Source of the DNA: Lysobacter sp. K5869
Lineage (GTDB): Bacteria > Pseudomonadota > Gammaproteobacteria > Xanthomonadales > Xanthomonadaceae
DNA: 64,000 bases
Assembly (NCBI RefSeq): GCF_018847975.1
Contig: NZ_CP072597.1
Coordinates: 4,937,001-5,001,000, forward strand
Direction: 5' to 3'
Shown here: one piece after another, positions 12,635 through 21,575 of the stretch
Position numbering within the stretch: position 1 is the stretch's first letter
How the letters are laid out: every line of letters starts with the position of its first letter
Notes under the pieces: model-generated
Seen by the model: only the letters and a program-made list of their open reading frames with translations
Database searches by the model: none
What the model was told of the DNA's origin: nothing
Made by a program: the position numbers and the translations under genes

Positions 12635-14110
12635 ATGGCCAAGAACAAAGCCGCCAAGCCCGCCAAGGGCCTCAAGAGCAGCTATCCCTATTACCTCGCC
12701 GGCCGCGCGGTCGCCGCCAACGGCGATCTGGAGGTTCTCGACAAGTACAGCGGCAAGCGCGCCACGCGCGTGGCGATGGCCGACGCGGCCGCGGTGCGCA
12801 AAGCCATCGTCGCCGCGCACAAGGCGCGCGAGGCGATGGCGCAGTTCACCCCGGACCGCCGCCGCGACGTGCTCGAACACTGCGTGCGCCGCTTCGGCGA
12901 GCGCTTCGAGGAACTGGCGCTGGCGCTGTGCATCGAGGCCGGCAAGCCGATCAAGGACGCGCGCGGCGAAGTCACCCGCCTGATCGACACCTTCCGCATC
13001 GCCGCCAACGAAGCCACGCGCGATCCGGGCACGCTGCTGGAACTGCAGATTTCGCAGCGCACCCGCGGCTATCGCGGCATGGTCAAGCGCGTACCGATCG
13101 GGCCGTGCAGCTTCATCACGCCGTTCAATTTCCCGCTCAATCTGGTCGCGCACAAAGTCGCCCCGGCGATTGCCGCGGGCTGCCCGTTCGTGCTCAAGCC
13201 GGCGATCAAGACGCCGGTCGGCGCGCTGATCATCGGCGAGATCCTGGCCGAGACCGATCTGCCCGAAGGCGCGTTCTCGGTGCTGTGCTGCTCCAACGAG
13301 GACGCCTCGCTGTTGGTCGAGGACGAACGGATCAAGCTGCTGAGCTTCACCGGCGGCCTGATCGGCTGGGACCTCAAGGCGCGCGCCGGCAAGAAGAAGG
13401 TCACTCTCGAACTGGGCGGCAACGCGGCTTGCATCGTCGACGCGGAACCGGGCGCGAGCCTGGATCACGTGGTCGAGCGCCTGGTGTTCGGCGCGTACTA
13501 CCAAAGCGGCCAGAGCTGCATCAGCGTGCAGCGCATCTACGCCCACGCCGATATCTACGACAAGCTACGCAAGAAGCTCAAGGCCGCGGTCGGCGCGCTG
13601 CGCATGGGCGATCCGCGCTCTGATACAACCTTCATCGGTCCCGTCGTCGACGAACCGGCCGCGCAGCGCATCCAGGCGTGGATCGACGCCGCGCTCAAGG
13701 TCGGCGCCAAGCGCATCGCCGGCGGCGCGCGCCAAGGCACGATGATCCCGGCGACCTTGCTGGAGAACGTGCCGCGCGACGCCGAGCTGTACCGCAAGGA
13801 AGCCTTCGGCCCGGTCGCGCTGATCGAACCCTTCGACGATTTCGACGCCGTGCTCGACCGGGTCAACGACAGCGACTTCGGCCTGCAAGCCGGCGTGTTC
13901 ACCGGCCGCCTCGATCACGCGATGCGCGCCTGGGACCGGCTCGATGTCGGCGGAGTGATCGTCGGCGACGTGCCGAGCTTCCGCGTGGACAACATGCCGT
14001 ACGGCGGGGTCAAGGATTCGGGCCAGGGGCGCGAGGGCGTGCGCTATGCGATCGAGGACATGAGTGAGCAGCGGTTGTTGGTGATTCGGGATCCAACCGA
14101 AGCAACGTAA
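12635..14110 (+). CDS. NAD(P)-dependent aldehyde dehydrogenase
   Basis: 491-residue cytoplasmic ALDH-superfamily enzyme oxidising an aldehyde to its acid. Visible motifs: FITPFNFPLNLVAHKVAPAI and KPAIKTP (cofactor binding), TLELGGNAACIVDAE (general-base Glu), and YYQSGQSCISVQRIYAH (nucleophilic Cys). The Lys-rich N-terminus (AKNKAAKPAKGLKSS) is unusual but short. ATG 12635 has GGAG upstream. Cotranscription with the ThDP enzyme suggests that enzyme makes or shares an aldehyde intermediate; this is inference. A GTCATTCC palindrome lies about 85 bases downstream. Confidence 0.9.
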   Translation: MAKNKAAKPAKGLKSSYPYYLAGRAVAANGDLEVLDKYSGKRATRVAMADAAAVRKAIVAAHKAREAMAQFTPDRRRDVLEHCVRRFGERFEELALALCIEAGKPIKDARGEVTRLIDTFRIAANEATRDPGTLLELQISQRTRGYRGMVKRVPIGPCSFITPFNFPLNLVAHKVAPAIAAGCPFVLKPAIKTPVGALIIGEILAETDLPEGAFSVLCCSNEDASLLVEDERIKLLSFTGGLIGWDLKARAGKKKVTLELGGNAACIVDAEPGASLDHVVERLVFGAYYQSGQSCISVQRIYAHADIYDKLRKKLKAAVGALRMGDPRSDTTFIGPVVDEPAAQRIQAWIDAALKVGAKRIAGGARQGTMIPATLLENVPRDAELYRKEAFGPVALIEPFDDFDAVLDRVNDSDFGLQAGVFTGRLDHAMRAWDRLDVGGVIVGDVPSFRVDNMPYGGVKDSGQGREGVRYAIEDMSEQRLLVIRDPTEAT

Positions 14111-14196
14111 CCCCGGCCCCTTCCGAAGCCCAGAACCCCACCCGCTACTGACCACAACGCCACGAACTCCGTCCCGGCGCCGCAGTCCTCCCCCCC

Positions 14197-14340
14197 CGTC
14201 ATTCCGGCGAAAGCCGGAATCCATTTTGATTTTCCGCTTTGGCTTTCCGCGTGGGAAAGCGAAAAGCCAAGATCAAAATGGATTCCGGCTTCCGCCGGAA
14301 TGACGGTGTGGGGGCTTTCGCCGGAATGACGGTGTGGGGG
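14197..14340. repeat. GTCATTCC palindromic repeat plus an extra half-unit (lies in gene-free 14111-14440)
   Basis: Two inverted copies of a unit beginning CCGTCATTCCGGCGAAAGCC and ending near CCATTTTGAT enclose a short spacer that itself folds (CTTTGGCTTTCC). A third, half-length copy follows at about 14311-14334. The unit itself is a small hairpin (TTCCGGC-TTTC-GCCGGAA type). The rest of the 330-base gap before the vWA gene shows nothing else clear. Same family as the copies at 33.5, 39.2, 52.1 and 52.5 kb. Confidence 0.9.
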
Positions 14341-14440
14341 CCACCCGTTTCCCGCCACCCAAAAAAAATCGCCCCAAGCTAACCCCACGCCCCAACCCCG
14401 CCCGTTCGCCTTCCCAGGTCCACACACCAGGGAAGCCGAC

Positions 14441-16336
14441 ATGTCCGCCGCCGTCCGTCCGCAATCGCCGCGCGTTTCCGTCCACTGCCTCAGCGCGGCG
14501 CTGCTCGCCGCTCTCGCCCTCGCCGGCTGCCAATCCACCGGCAGCCCCGCCGACGCCAAGGCCGATGCCGAGCGCGTCGACAAAATCCAGGCGCCCGCGC
14601 TGGCCGAAGCCGCGCCGGCCGACGCGGCGTCGAACCCCGCCGCCAGCGTTCCGTTAGCGCTTCCCGCGCCCCCGCCGGCGCCGCCCGCGCCGGCCAAGCC
14701 GCAAGCCATCGCGCCGGCCGGCGCCGTCGCCGATCAGCGCCTCGAACAAATCGTCGTCACCGGCTCGCGCGTCAACGCGCGCATGCAGGCCAAGAGCGCG
14801 CTCGAGCGCCGCGCGGTGACCTCACAGCCGGCGAGTTACGGCTACGCCGCGCCCGCCGCGCCGCCCGCGCCGGCGTACTACAGCCAGCCGGCCAACACCG
14901 AGAAATACGCCGAACGCGAGGACAACCCGGTCCAGCGCGCCAGCGAGCAGCCGCTGTCCACCTTCTCCATCGATGTCGACACCGGCAGCTACGCCAACGT
15001 GCGGCGCATGCTCAACGACGGCATCCGCCCGCCCTCCGATGCGGTGCGCGCGGAAGAATTCATCAACTACTTCGACTACGGCCACCCGGCGCCGGCGTCG
15101 CGCGCGGTGCCGTTCAAGGTCTCGACCGAACTCGCGCCGGCGCCGTGGAACGCGCAGCGGCAACTGCTGATGATCGGCATCAAGGGCTATGACGTGCCCA
15201 AGCAGACGCTGCCGCCGTCGAATCTGGTGTTCCTGATCGACACCTCCGGTTCGATGAACTCACCCGACAAGCTGCCGCTGCTCAAGAGCGCGTTCTCGAT
15301 GCTGACCAAGCAGCTGCGGCCGCAGGACCGCATCTCCATCGTGGTCTACGCCGGTTCCGCCGGCCTGGTGTTGCCGCCGACGGCGGGCGACAAGCAGGAG
15401 GAGATCCTCGGCGCGCTCGAACGCCTGGAAGCCGGCGGCAGCACCAACGGCGGCGACGGCATCCGTCTGGCCTACGCCACCGCGCGCCAGGCCTTCATCA
15501 AGGACGGCGTGAACCGGGTGATCCTGGCCACCGACGGCGATTTCAACGTCGGCACGGTCGGCACCGACGCGCTGCAGACCTTGGTCGCCGATCAGCGCAA
15601 GAGCGGCATCGCCCTGACCACGCTCGGCTTCGGCGCGAGCAACTACAACGACGAGTTGTCGGAGAAGCTGGCCGACGTCGGCGACGGCAACCACGCCTAC
15701 ATCGACACGCTGCAGGAAGCGCGCAAGGTGCTGGTGCAGGAAATGGGCGCAACGCTGCTGACCATCGCCCGCGACGTCAAGATCCAGATCGAGTTCAACC
15801 CGGCGCAGGTCGCCGAGTACCGCTTGATCGGCTACGAAAACCGCTTGCTCAAGCGCGAGGATTTCGCCAACGACAAGGTCGACGCCGGCGACATCGGCGC
15901 CGGCCACGAAGTGACCGCGCTGTACGAGATCACTCCGGTCGGTTCCAAGGCCACGCGCCTACCGCCGCTGCGCTACGCCGCGGCCGCGCCGGCCGCGGGC
16001 GCCGGCAACGGCGAGATGGCCAACCTCAAGCTGCGCTACAAGCGTCCGGGCGAAGATCGCAGCCAGTTGATCGAAACGCCGATCCTGCGTTCGGGCGAGC
16101 GCGCCGCGGCCAGCGATTCGCTGCGCATGGCCGCCGCGGTCGCCGCCTTCGCCGACGCGCTGCGCGGCGGCAGCCAGTACGACGGCTGGGGCTGGGAGCA
16201 GATCCTCGGCGCGGCGCGCGGGGTGAAGTTGGCCGATCCCTGGGGCCAGCGCGCCGAGTTCGTGCGCCTGGTCGAGCGGGCCAAGGCGCAGATCGGCGAA
16301 CTCAAGCCGGCCGCGAAGGTGGCGGTGAGCGAGTAA
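14441..16336 (+). CDS. von Willebrand factor A-domain lipoprotein (YfbK-like)
   Basis: 631-residue predicted lipoprotein: lipobox ALALAGC at about residues 24-30, then an Ala/Pro-rich low-complexity region. It carries a YfbK-type N-terminal domain (STFSIDVDTGSYANVRRMLN, EEFINYFDYGHP), a vWA domain with an intact MIDAS motif (FLIDTSGSMNS at about 266-276, TDGDFNVG), and the C-terminal DUF3520-like domain (LKLRYKRPGE). Odd feature: residues about 98-111 read DQRLEQIVVTGSRV, the motif usually seen at the start of TonB-dependent receptors. Function in the family is not established; a surface- or periplasm-facing binding/chaperone role is inferred from the metal-ion-dependent adhesion site. It appears monocistronic. 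Confidence 0.9.
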   Translation: MSAAVRPQSPRVSVHCLSAALLAALALAGCQSTGSPADAKADAERVDKIQAPALAEAAPADAASNPAASVPLALPAPPPAPPAPAKPQAIAPAGAVADQRLEQIVVTGSRVNARMQAKSALERRAVTSQPASYGYAAPAAPPAPAYYSQPANTEKYAEREDNPVQRASEQPLSTFSIDVDTGSYANVRRMLNDGIRPPSDAVRAEEFINYFDYGHPAPASRAVPFKVSTELAPAPWNAQRQLLMIGIKGYDVPKQTLPPSNLVFLIDTSGSMNSPDKLPLLKSAFSMLTKQLRPQDRISIVVYAGSAGLVLPPTAGDKQEEILGALERLEAGGSTNGGDGIRLAYATARQAFIKDGVNRVILATDGDFNVGTVGTDALQTLVADQRKSGIALTTLGFGASNYNDELSEKLADVGDGNHAYIDTLQEARKVLVQEMGATLLTIARDVKIQIEFNPAQVAEYRLIGYENRLLKREDFANDKVDAGDIGAGHEVTALYEITPVGSKATRLPPLRYAAAAPAAGAGNGEMANLKLRYKRPGEDRSQLIETPILRSGERAAASDSLRMAAAVAAFADALRGGSQYDGWGWEQILGAARGVKLADPWGQRAEFVRLVERAKAQIGELKPAAKVAVSE

Positions 16337-16359
16337 TCCCCCAGCACAGGCGTTGCGCG

Positions 16360-16421
16360 CGCCGCCGGTACCGTTCTGCGACGCAGTCAGGCCCGTCGCA
16401 GCCGGCACCGGCGGCGTTTTT
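16360..16421 (+). terminator. Likely intrinsic terminator of the vWA lipoprotein gene
   Basis: Outer arms CGCCGCCGGT (16360-16369) and ACCGGCGGCG (16407-16416) enclose an inner stem CTGCGACG/CGTCGCAG and are followed directly by five T. It lies 24 bases after the stop. Confidence 0.7.
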
Positions 16422-16434
16422 GTTGCCGGAGCTA

Positions 16435-16535
16435 CCTGTAGGAGCGGCGCGAGCCGCGACTGAGACAACGCAGCTACGTCGACAGCTTCGACGCAGTTGA
16501 GTCGTCGCAGTCGCGGCTCGCGCCGCTCCTACAGG
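16435..16535. repeat. GTAG (SMAG-like) REP palindrome pair
   Basis: CCTGTAGGAGCGGCGCGAGC and its inverted copy face each other around about 45 bases. GTAG-headed REPs of this form are known from Stenotrophomonas (SMAG elements) and relatives. Placed between the convergent vWA and GGDEF-EAL genes. Further copies at 52.5, 56.8 and 60.9 kb. Confidence 0.88.
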
Positions 16536-16551
16536 GGGATACGAACCCGCG

Positions 16552-19464
16552 TCAGCTTTGGTTCGCGGCGGGTTGCACGCTCTGCATACGTTCCGCCGGG
16601 CGGCCGAACAAATAGCCCTGGCCGAATACGCAGCCCAGTTCGCGCAGCGCCGAGCGCTGCGCTTGGGTCTCGACGCCTTCGCCGATTGTGTGGATACCCA
16701 AGGTTCCAGCCAAGGCCTGGATCGCGCGCACCACGGCCACGCTCTCCGGCCGCGATTCGCCGACCAACCCCGCGACGAAACTCTGATCGATCTTCAGACA
16801 CTCGATGGGGAATCGATGCAGGTAAGACAACGCCGAAAACCCCGTCCCGAAATCGTCCAACTGCGCCAACACCCCATGATTGCGCAAGGTCCGCAGCATC
16901 CGCAGCGCGCGCGGCACGTCGTCGAGCAGCGCCACTTCGGTGATCTCGATGCGCAGCCGGCGCGGGTCGGCGCCGGCGCTGTCGAGCAGGCGCAGCAGGC
17001 GGTCGGCGAAGTCGCCGGCGCGGAAGTGCTTGGGCGAAACGTTGACCGAGATGTAACCCTCGCCACCGCGCGCGAGTTCCTGCGCGACGCGGCCGTAGAG
17101 GATCCAATCGGCTTCCTCGATCAGCCCGCTGTCCTCGCCCAGGCCGATGAATTCGCGCGGCAGCAGCAGCCCGCGCTTCTCGTGACGCCAGCGCAGCAGC
17201 GCTTCGTGGCCGATCAGCGCGCCGTCGTCCAGGCGCACGATCGGCTGGTAATAGGCGATGAAGGCGTCGGAGTTGATCGCCCGGCGCAGGTCCGCTTCCA
17301 GATCGAGGATGCGCATCGCCTGCTCGCGCATCTCTTCGTCGAACACGGCGAAACGGCCGCGCCCGGCGGCCTTGGCCCGGTACATCGCCGCGTCCGCGTC
17401 GCGCAGCAGTTCGATGCCGCTGCGGTAGCGCGGATGCCACAGCGCGATGCCGACGCTGCCGGAGGGAAACACCTCGCGCCCTGCCACCCAGCACGGCTCG
17501 CCGAGCGCGCGCAGCACGCGCTGGGCCAGTTCCTCGGCCACGCTCAGGCCGTCGATGTGCTCGACCAGGATCGCGAATTCGTCGCCGCCCAGCCGCGCCA
17601 CCATGTCGTCGCCGCGCACCGCGCCGACGATGCGGCGGCCGCTTTCCACCAGCAGTTCGTCGCCGGCGGCGTGGCCGACGCTGTCGTTGACCAGCTTGAA
17701 CCGGTCCAGATCCAGGAACAGCACCGCGAAAGGACGCTGCTCGCGGCGCGCGCGGGCGATGGCGTGGTCGAGCCGTTCCAGCAACTGGCTGCGGTTGGGC
17801 AGTTCGGTCAGCGGATCGTGCAGGGCCAGATGGGTGAGCTTGCGCTCGGCGCGCTCGCGCTCGCCGATCTGCGCGACCAGCTCGGCGTTGGTGTGGGCCA
17901 ACTCGCGGGTGCGGCTGGCCACGCGCTGTTCGAGTTCGCCGTGCGCGGTCAGCAAGCGGTCCTGCGCCTGCTTGCGCGCCAGGCCGATGCTGATGTGGTG
18001 GGCGACGAAGGTCAGCAGTTCCTGATCGCGGGCGTTGAAGCTGATCGCGCGCGAGTAGCTTTGGATCGCGATCACCCCGACCACGGCGTCGTCGCGGTAC
18101 AGCGGCACGCCCAGCCAGCAGTGCGCGGCCGAGCCGTGGCTGCGCACTTCGCCGCGGCTGTTGAGCTCGGCGATGCGGTGGCGGTCGGCGAGCAGTGGGC
18201 GGCCTTGGCGGATCACGAATTCGGTCAGGCCGCCGGCGAGTTGGCGGGTCTCGCGGATCATGTCGCGTTCGTCGATCGAATACGGGAACTGCAGGCGCGA
18301 GCCGTCGTCGGAAAGCAGCGCGATGTAGAAGTTGCGCGCGTACAGCAACTCGCTGACCACGTCGTGGACCTGCGAGTAGAACCGCTCCAGGGTATCGGAG
18401 GTGATGGTCAGCTCGGCGATGCGGAACAGCGCGCGCTGCAGGCGTTCGGAGCGCTGGCGCTCGATGATCTCGGCCTGCAGGTCGCGGTTGCTCAGCTGCA
18501 GCGCGTAGGTGCGCTCGGCCACGCGGCGTTCGAGCTCTTCGCGCGCGCGGAAGCGGTCCAGCGCGGTGAGGATGTGCTGGGCCACGAACGACAGCAGCGC
18601 GCGGTCCTCTTCGCCGTAGCTGTCGGCGCTGTCGTAGTTCTGCACCACCACCGCGCCGCATACGCGCTCCTCGCGCCGCATCGGCACGCCCAGCCAGTCG
18701 GCGCTGTCGGGGCCGTGGCGCTCGTCGTGCGGCACGTTCAGGCGCTCGCGCAGTTGCGCCGAGCTGCCTTGCAGCGCCTCGCCGTGGCGCAGCAGCGCCA
18801 GGGTCAGGCTGGTCGGCATGTCTTCGCCGCGGATGGCCTGCAGCGGGTTGGCCACGTACGGGTCGTGGCGGTCGGCGAAATACAGGAAGCGCATCGTGTC
18901 GGCGATGTCGTCGTAGAGCACGATGTAGAAATTCTCGGCGTACATCAGCCCGCACACCACGCCGTGGATGCGGCTGAGCAGATCGTTCATCTCCAGGCCG
19001 GAACCGGCCAGATCGGCGATGCCGAACAGCGCCTGCTGCAAGCGCTCGGACTTCTCCAGCGCCTCGGCGCGGGCGTGCGCGCGCAGCGCGGCGAGTTCGG
19101 CCGCGACCACGCGCCGCGCCATCGCCAGCCACGCCGCGCGCAGCGGCGCCGGCAGCGCGCGCGGCATCTGCGCGACCAGACTGGCGCGGCTGCGGTCTTC
19201 CAGCCACCACGCCGCCTCGATCCGATCGGCGTAGCGCTCTTCGGAGGCGCCGATCGCCGGCGGGTCGCATTCCAGCCGGTCCAGCGCGCTGGCGCGCAGC
19301 GCGCCGTCGGCGCCCGGGGTGAAGGATTCGGCGACCCGGCCCTGCGCGGTGCGCCAGCTGACCGCGATCTGCGAGCCCAGCGGCAACGCGTCCAGCAACG
19401 CGGCGGCCAGCGCCTGGCCCGGCCACGCGCCGTCCGCCGGCGCGTTCTCCGCGGCCGCCCGCAT
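16552..19464 (-). CDS. GAF-GAF-GGDEF-EAL cyclic-di-GMP turnover protein
   Basis: 970-residue soluble signalling protein. Two GAF-like modules (about 140-290 and 350-490) are joined by coiled coils of the form ELERRVAERT/ELEQRVASRT. A GGDEF domain follows with intact GGDEF (about 626-630) and inhibitory-site RGDD five residues earlier, then an EAL domain with EALLRW (about 754), NVSPKHF, EITE, DDFGTG, LKIDQSF, EGVET and GQGYLFG. Both active sites look intact, so diguanylate cyclase and phosphodiesterase activity are both possible. ATG 19464 is preferred over TTG 19530 on codon choice and a GGA spaced 8 bases. GAF ligands are unknown. Divergent from the ECF sigma operon, about 285 bases apart. 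Confidence 0.92.
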   Translation of the reverse strand: MRAAAENAPADGAWPGQALAAALLDALPLGSQIAVSWRTAQGRVAESFTPGADGALRASALDRLECDPPAIGASEERYADRIEAAWWLEDRSRASLVAQMPRALPAPLRAAWLAMARRVVAAELAALRAHARAEALEKSERLQQALFGIADLAGSGLEMNDLLSRIHGVVCGLMYAENFYIVLYDDIADTMRFLYFADRHDPYVANPLQAIRGEDMPTSLTLALLRHGEALQGSSAQLRERLNVPHDERHGPDSADWLGVPMRREERVCGAVVVQNYDSADSYGEEDRALLSFVAQHILTALDRFRAREELERRVAERTYALQLSNRDLQAEIIERQRSERLQRALFRIAELTITSDTLERFYSQVHDVVSELLYARNFYIALLSDDGSRLQFPYSIDERDMIRETRQLAGGLTEFVIRQGRPLLADRHRIAELNSRGEVRSHGSAAHCWLGVPLYRDDAVVGVIAIQSYSRAISFNARDQELLTFVAHHISIGLARKQAQDRLLTAHGELEQRVASRTRELAHTNAELVAQIGERERAERKLTHLALHDPLTELPNRSQLLERLDHAIARARREQRPFAVLFLDLDRFKLVNDSVGHAAGDELLVESGRRIVGAVRGDDMVARLGGDEFAILVEHIDGLSVAEELAQRVLRALGEPCWVAGREVFPSGSVGIALWHPRYRSGIELLRDADAAMYRAKAAGRGRFAVFDEEMREQAMRILDLEADLRRAINSDAFIAYYQPIVRLDDGALIGHEALLRWRHEKRGLLLPREFIGLGEDSGLIEEADWILYGRVAQELARGGEGYISVNVSPKHFRAGDFADRLLRLLDSAGADPRRLRIEITEVALLDDVPRALRMLRTLRNHGVLAQLDDFGTGFSALSYLHRFPIECLKIDQSFVAGLVGESRPESVAVVRAIQALAGTLGIHTIGEGVETQAQRSALRELGCVFGQGYLFGRPAERMQSVQPAANQS

Positions 19465-19749
19465 CGCCTCATTCCGTACCGGATCGCCCCGCACCGGACC
19501 GCCTGTCCTGAACCGCCCGTTTTCGAGCAAGTCCGAAGGATAACGCGTGCTTTACGGCGGCGGCAGGGCGAAATCCGCTCGCGGTCTTAGTTCGACCGCG
19601 GCCGAACGCCCGGCTTGCGCCGCGAACCCCGTCCGCGGCCGTGATCCGTTGGTCCTGTCATGATCCTGGCGCTTCATCTCCCGCTATACGACCCGGCCGC
19701 GACAGGCAAGCGCTTCCCGTCGGCGCCGGCAACGCTTAACCTGCCGCCG

Positions 19750-20304
19750 ATGAATTCCGGTGCGGACGCGAGCGACGACGTGTTGATGCTGGCCTGGGCG
19801 GCCGGCGACGCCGGCGCGTTCGAGGCGCTGTACGCGCGCCACCGCGGCCCGCTGTACCGGTTCTTGCTGCGCCAGCTGCGCGATTCGGCCCTGGCCGACG
19901 AGTTCTTCCAGGACGTGTGGCAGCGTGTGATCGGCGCGCGCCAGAGCTGGAAGCCCGACGCGCAGTTCAACACCTGGCTGTTCCGGATCGCGCACAACCG
20001 GCTGAACGACTACTGGCGCGGGCTCAAGCACCGCCCGGCGGCGCCGGAGGACGGCGACGAGCGCGCCGCGCGCGTGCCCGACCCGACCACGCCGGAACGC
20101 GAGCTGTCCGAGTTCGAGCAGCGCCGCCGCTTGCAGCGCGCGATCGAAGAACTGCCCGAGGACCAGCGCGAAGTGGTGCTGCTGCGCCTGGAGCAGGAGT
20201 TGAGTCTGGAGGAGATCGGCGCCATTACGGGGGTGGGTCGGGAAACGGTGAAGTCCAGGCTGCGGTACGCGATGGACAAGCTGCGCGCGAGGTTGACCGA
20301 ATGA
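19750..20304 (+). CDS. ECF-family RNA polymerase sigma factor
   Basis: 184-residue sigma-70 family factor with region 2 (FEALYARHRGPLYRFLLRQL, DEFFQDVWQRV, FNTWLFRIAHNRLNDYWR) and region 4 (IEELPEDQREVVLLRLEQ, SLEEIGAITGVGRETVKSRL). Predicted to direct transcription of an envelope or stress regulon, possibly including its own operon. ATG 19750 (MNSGADASDD) is chosen because homologues begin here; an in-frame ATG at 19660 would add 30 unlikely residues. The stop overlaps the ATG of the next gene by four bases (ATGA), typical of a sigma/anti-sigma pair. Distinct from the rpoE-type factor at 48703-49323. Confidence 0.92.
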   Translation: MNSGADASDDVLMLAWAAGDAGAFEALYARHRGPLYRFLLRQLRDSALADEFFQDVWQRVIGARQSWKPDAQFNTWLFRIAHNRLNDYWRGLKHRPAAPEDGDERAARVPDPTTPERELSEFEQRRRLQRAIEELPEDQREVVLLRLEQELSLEEIGAITGVGRETVKSRLRYAMDKLRARLTE

Positions 20305-21575
20305 ACCGCCATCCCGACGCTCCCGATCCCTTGTCGCCGGAAGAGCGCGATCTGGCCGAGCGCCTGCTGCGGCTGGGCCCGCACGACGGTCCGTCGCCGG
20401 CGCTGGACGCCAAGATCCTCGCCGCCGCGCGCGCCGCGGTCGCGCCCGAAGCGGCGCCCGAAGCCGAGCCGGAGATCGCCGCCGTGCGCGCGGCCGCGCC
20501 GCAAGCCGCTACGGCGAAGGCCGCCGCTGCGCCTCCGCAGGCCGCCGCGCCGCAAGCCGCGACGCCGCGCGTGCGGCAGAAAAAGAACCGTTGGCCGGCC
20601 TGGATCGGCATCGCCGCTTCGCTGACGCTGGCCGTCGGCGTGGCTTGGCAGCTGCGCCCGCTGGACAAGGCGCCGCAGGCGATGAGCGAGGCGCAGGTCG
20701 CGCAAAGCGCGCAGGATTCGATCGCGCAGGACCAGGCCGCCCCGGCCGCCGCGCCGATGATGCCCAGCGCGGCCGATGCCGCGGCCGACAGCGCCGCGCC
20801 CCTGCCTTCGGGCGGCGCAGCGCAAGAGGCCGCGCGCGCCGACGCGGCCGCCGCCAGCGAAGCCAAGTCCACCGAAGCGTTCGCGCCGGAACCTATGCCG
20901 CCGGCCAAGCCGCTGGCGCAGCCGCGCCCGGCGCCGGCCGCCAACGCCGCTGCGGCGCCCGCGTCCGACTTCGCGCGCACGCTCAAACGCGAAGCGCCGC
21001 CGCAACAGGCGATCGAACCGGCGCCCGTCGCCGCGGCGCCGGCCATGACCCTCCCCGAACCGCCGGCGCCGCCGCCGATGCCGCCGACCTCGACGCCGGC
21101 CGTCCAAAACTACGGCTACCAAGGCACGCCGACGCCGGCCGATGCCGCCGACCGCCGGCAGGACGCGGAAATCCGCGCGACCGCCGCGAAGCGCACCGAA
21201 GCGCCGGCGGAGCTGTCGGCGCGCGAGAAAACCCGCGCCCGCAGCGCGCCGCAGGCCTTGGGCGAAACCGCCGCAGCGACCGGCGCCGTCGCCGCGCCGC
21301 CGCCTCCGGCCCCGCCGGCGCCCGCCGCAGCCGCGCCGGCCACCGCCCAACGCGCCGCCGACGCCAGCAAACCCGATCTCGACGCCATCCAAGTCACCGG
21401 CTCGCGCATCGCCGCCCCGCCCGACGCCCAGCTGCCGCCGCAGGAATGGCTGCAGCGCATCCGCGACTACCGCGACGACGGCGACCTCGACCGCGCCCGC
21501 CAAAGCCTGCGCGAATTCCGCCGCCTGCATCCGCGCGCGCGCATCCCCGAGGATCTGCGGCCGCTGCTGAAATGA
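20301..21575 (+). CDS. Probable anti-sigma/membrane partner of the ECF sigma factor
   Basis: 424 residues. A short acidic cytoplasmic N-terminus is followed by an Ala/Pro-rich stretch, one transmembrane segment (WPAWIGIAASLTLAVGVAW, about 97-115), then a long Ala/Pro/Gln periplasmic linker. A small folded C-terminus (EWLQRIRDYRDDGDLDRARQ ... FRRLHPRARIPEDL) looks helical and TPR-like. Residues about 359-373 contain LDAIQVTGSRIAAP, a TonB-receptor-like motif also present in the vWA lipoprotein. No zinc HxxxCxxC anti-sigma motif is visible, so the anti-sigma role rests on topology and the ATGA overlap with the sigma gene. The next gene also overlaps by ATGA. Much of the linker may be disordered. 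Confidence 0.75.
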   Translation: MNRHPDAPDPLSPEERDLAERLLRLGPHDGPSPALDAKILAAARAAVAPEAAPEAEPEIAAVRAAAPQAATAKAAAAPPQAAAPQAATPRVRQKKNRWPAWIGIAASLTLAVGVAWQLRPLDKAPQAMSEAQVAQSAQDSIAQDQAAPAAAPMMPSAADAAADSAAPLPSGGAAQEAARADAAAASEAKSTEAFAPEPMPPAKPLAQPRPAPAANAAAAPASDFARTLKREAPPQQAIEPAPVAAAPAMTLPEPPAPPPMPPTSTPAVQNYGYQGTPTPADAADRRQDAEIRATAAKRTEAPAELSAREKTRARSAPQALGETAAATGAVAAPPPPAPPAPAAAAPATAQRAADASKPDLDAIQVTGSRIAAPPDAQLPPQEWLQRIRDYRDDGDLDRARQSLREFRRLHPRARIPEDLRPLLK

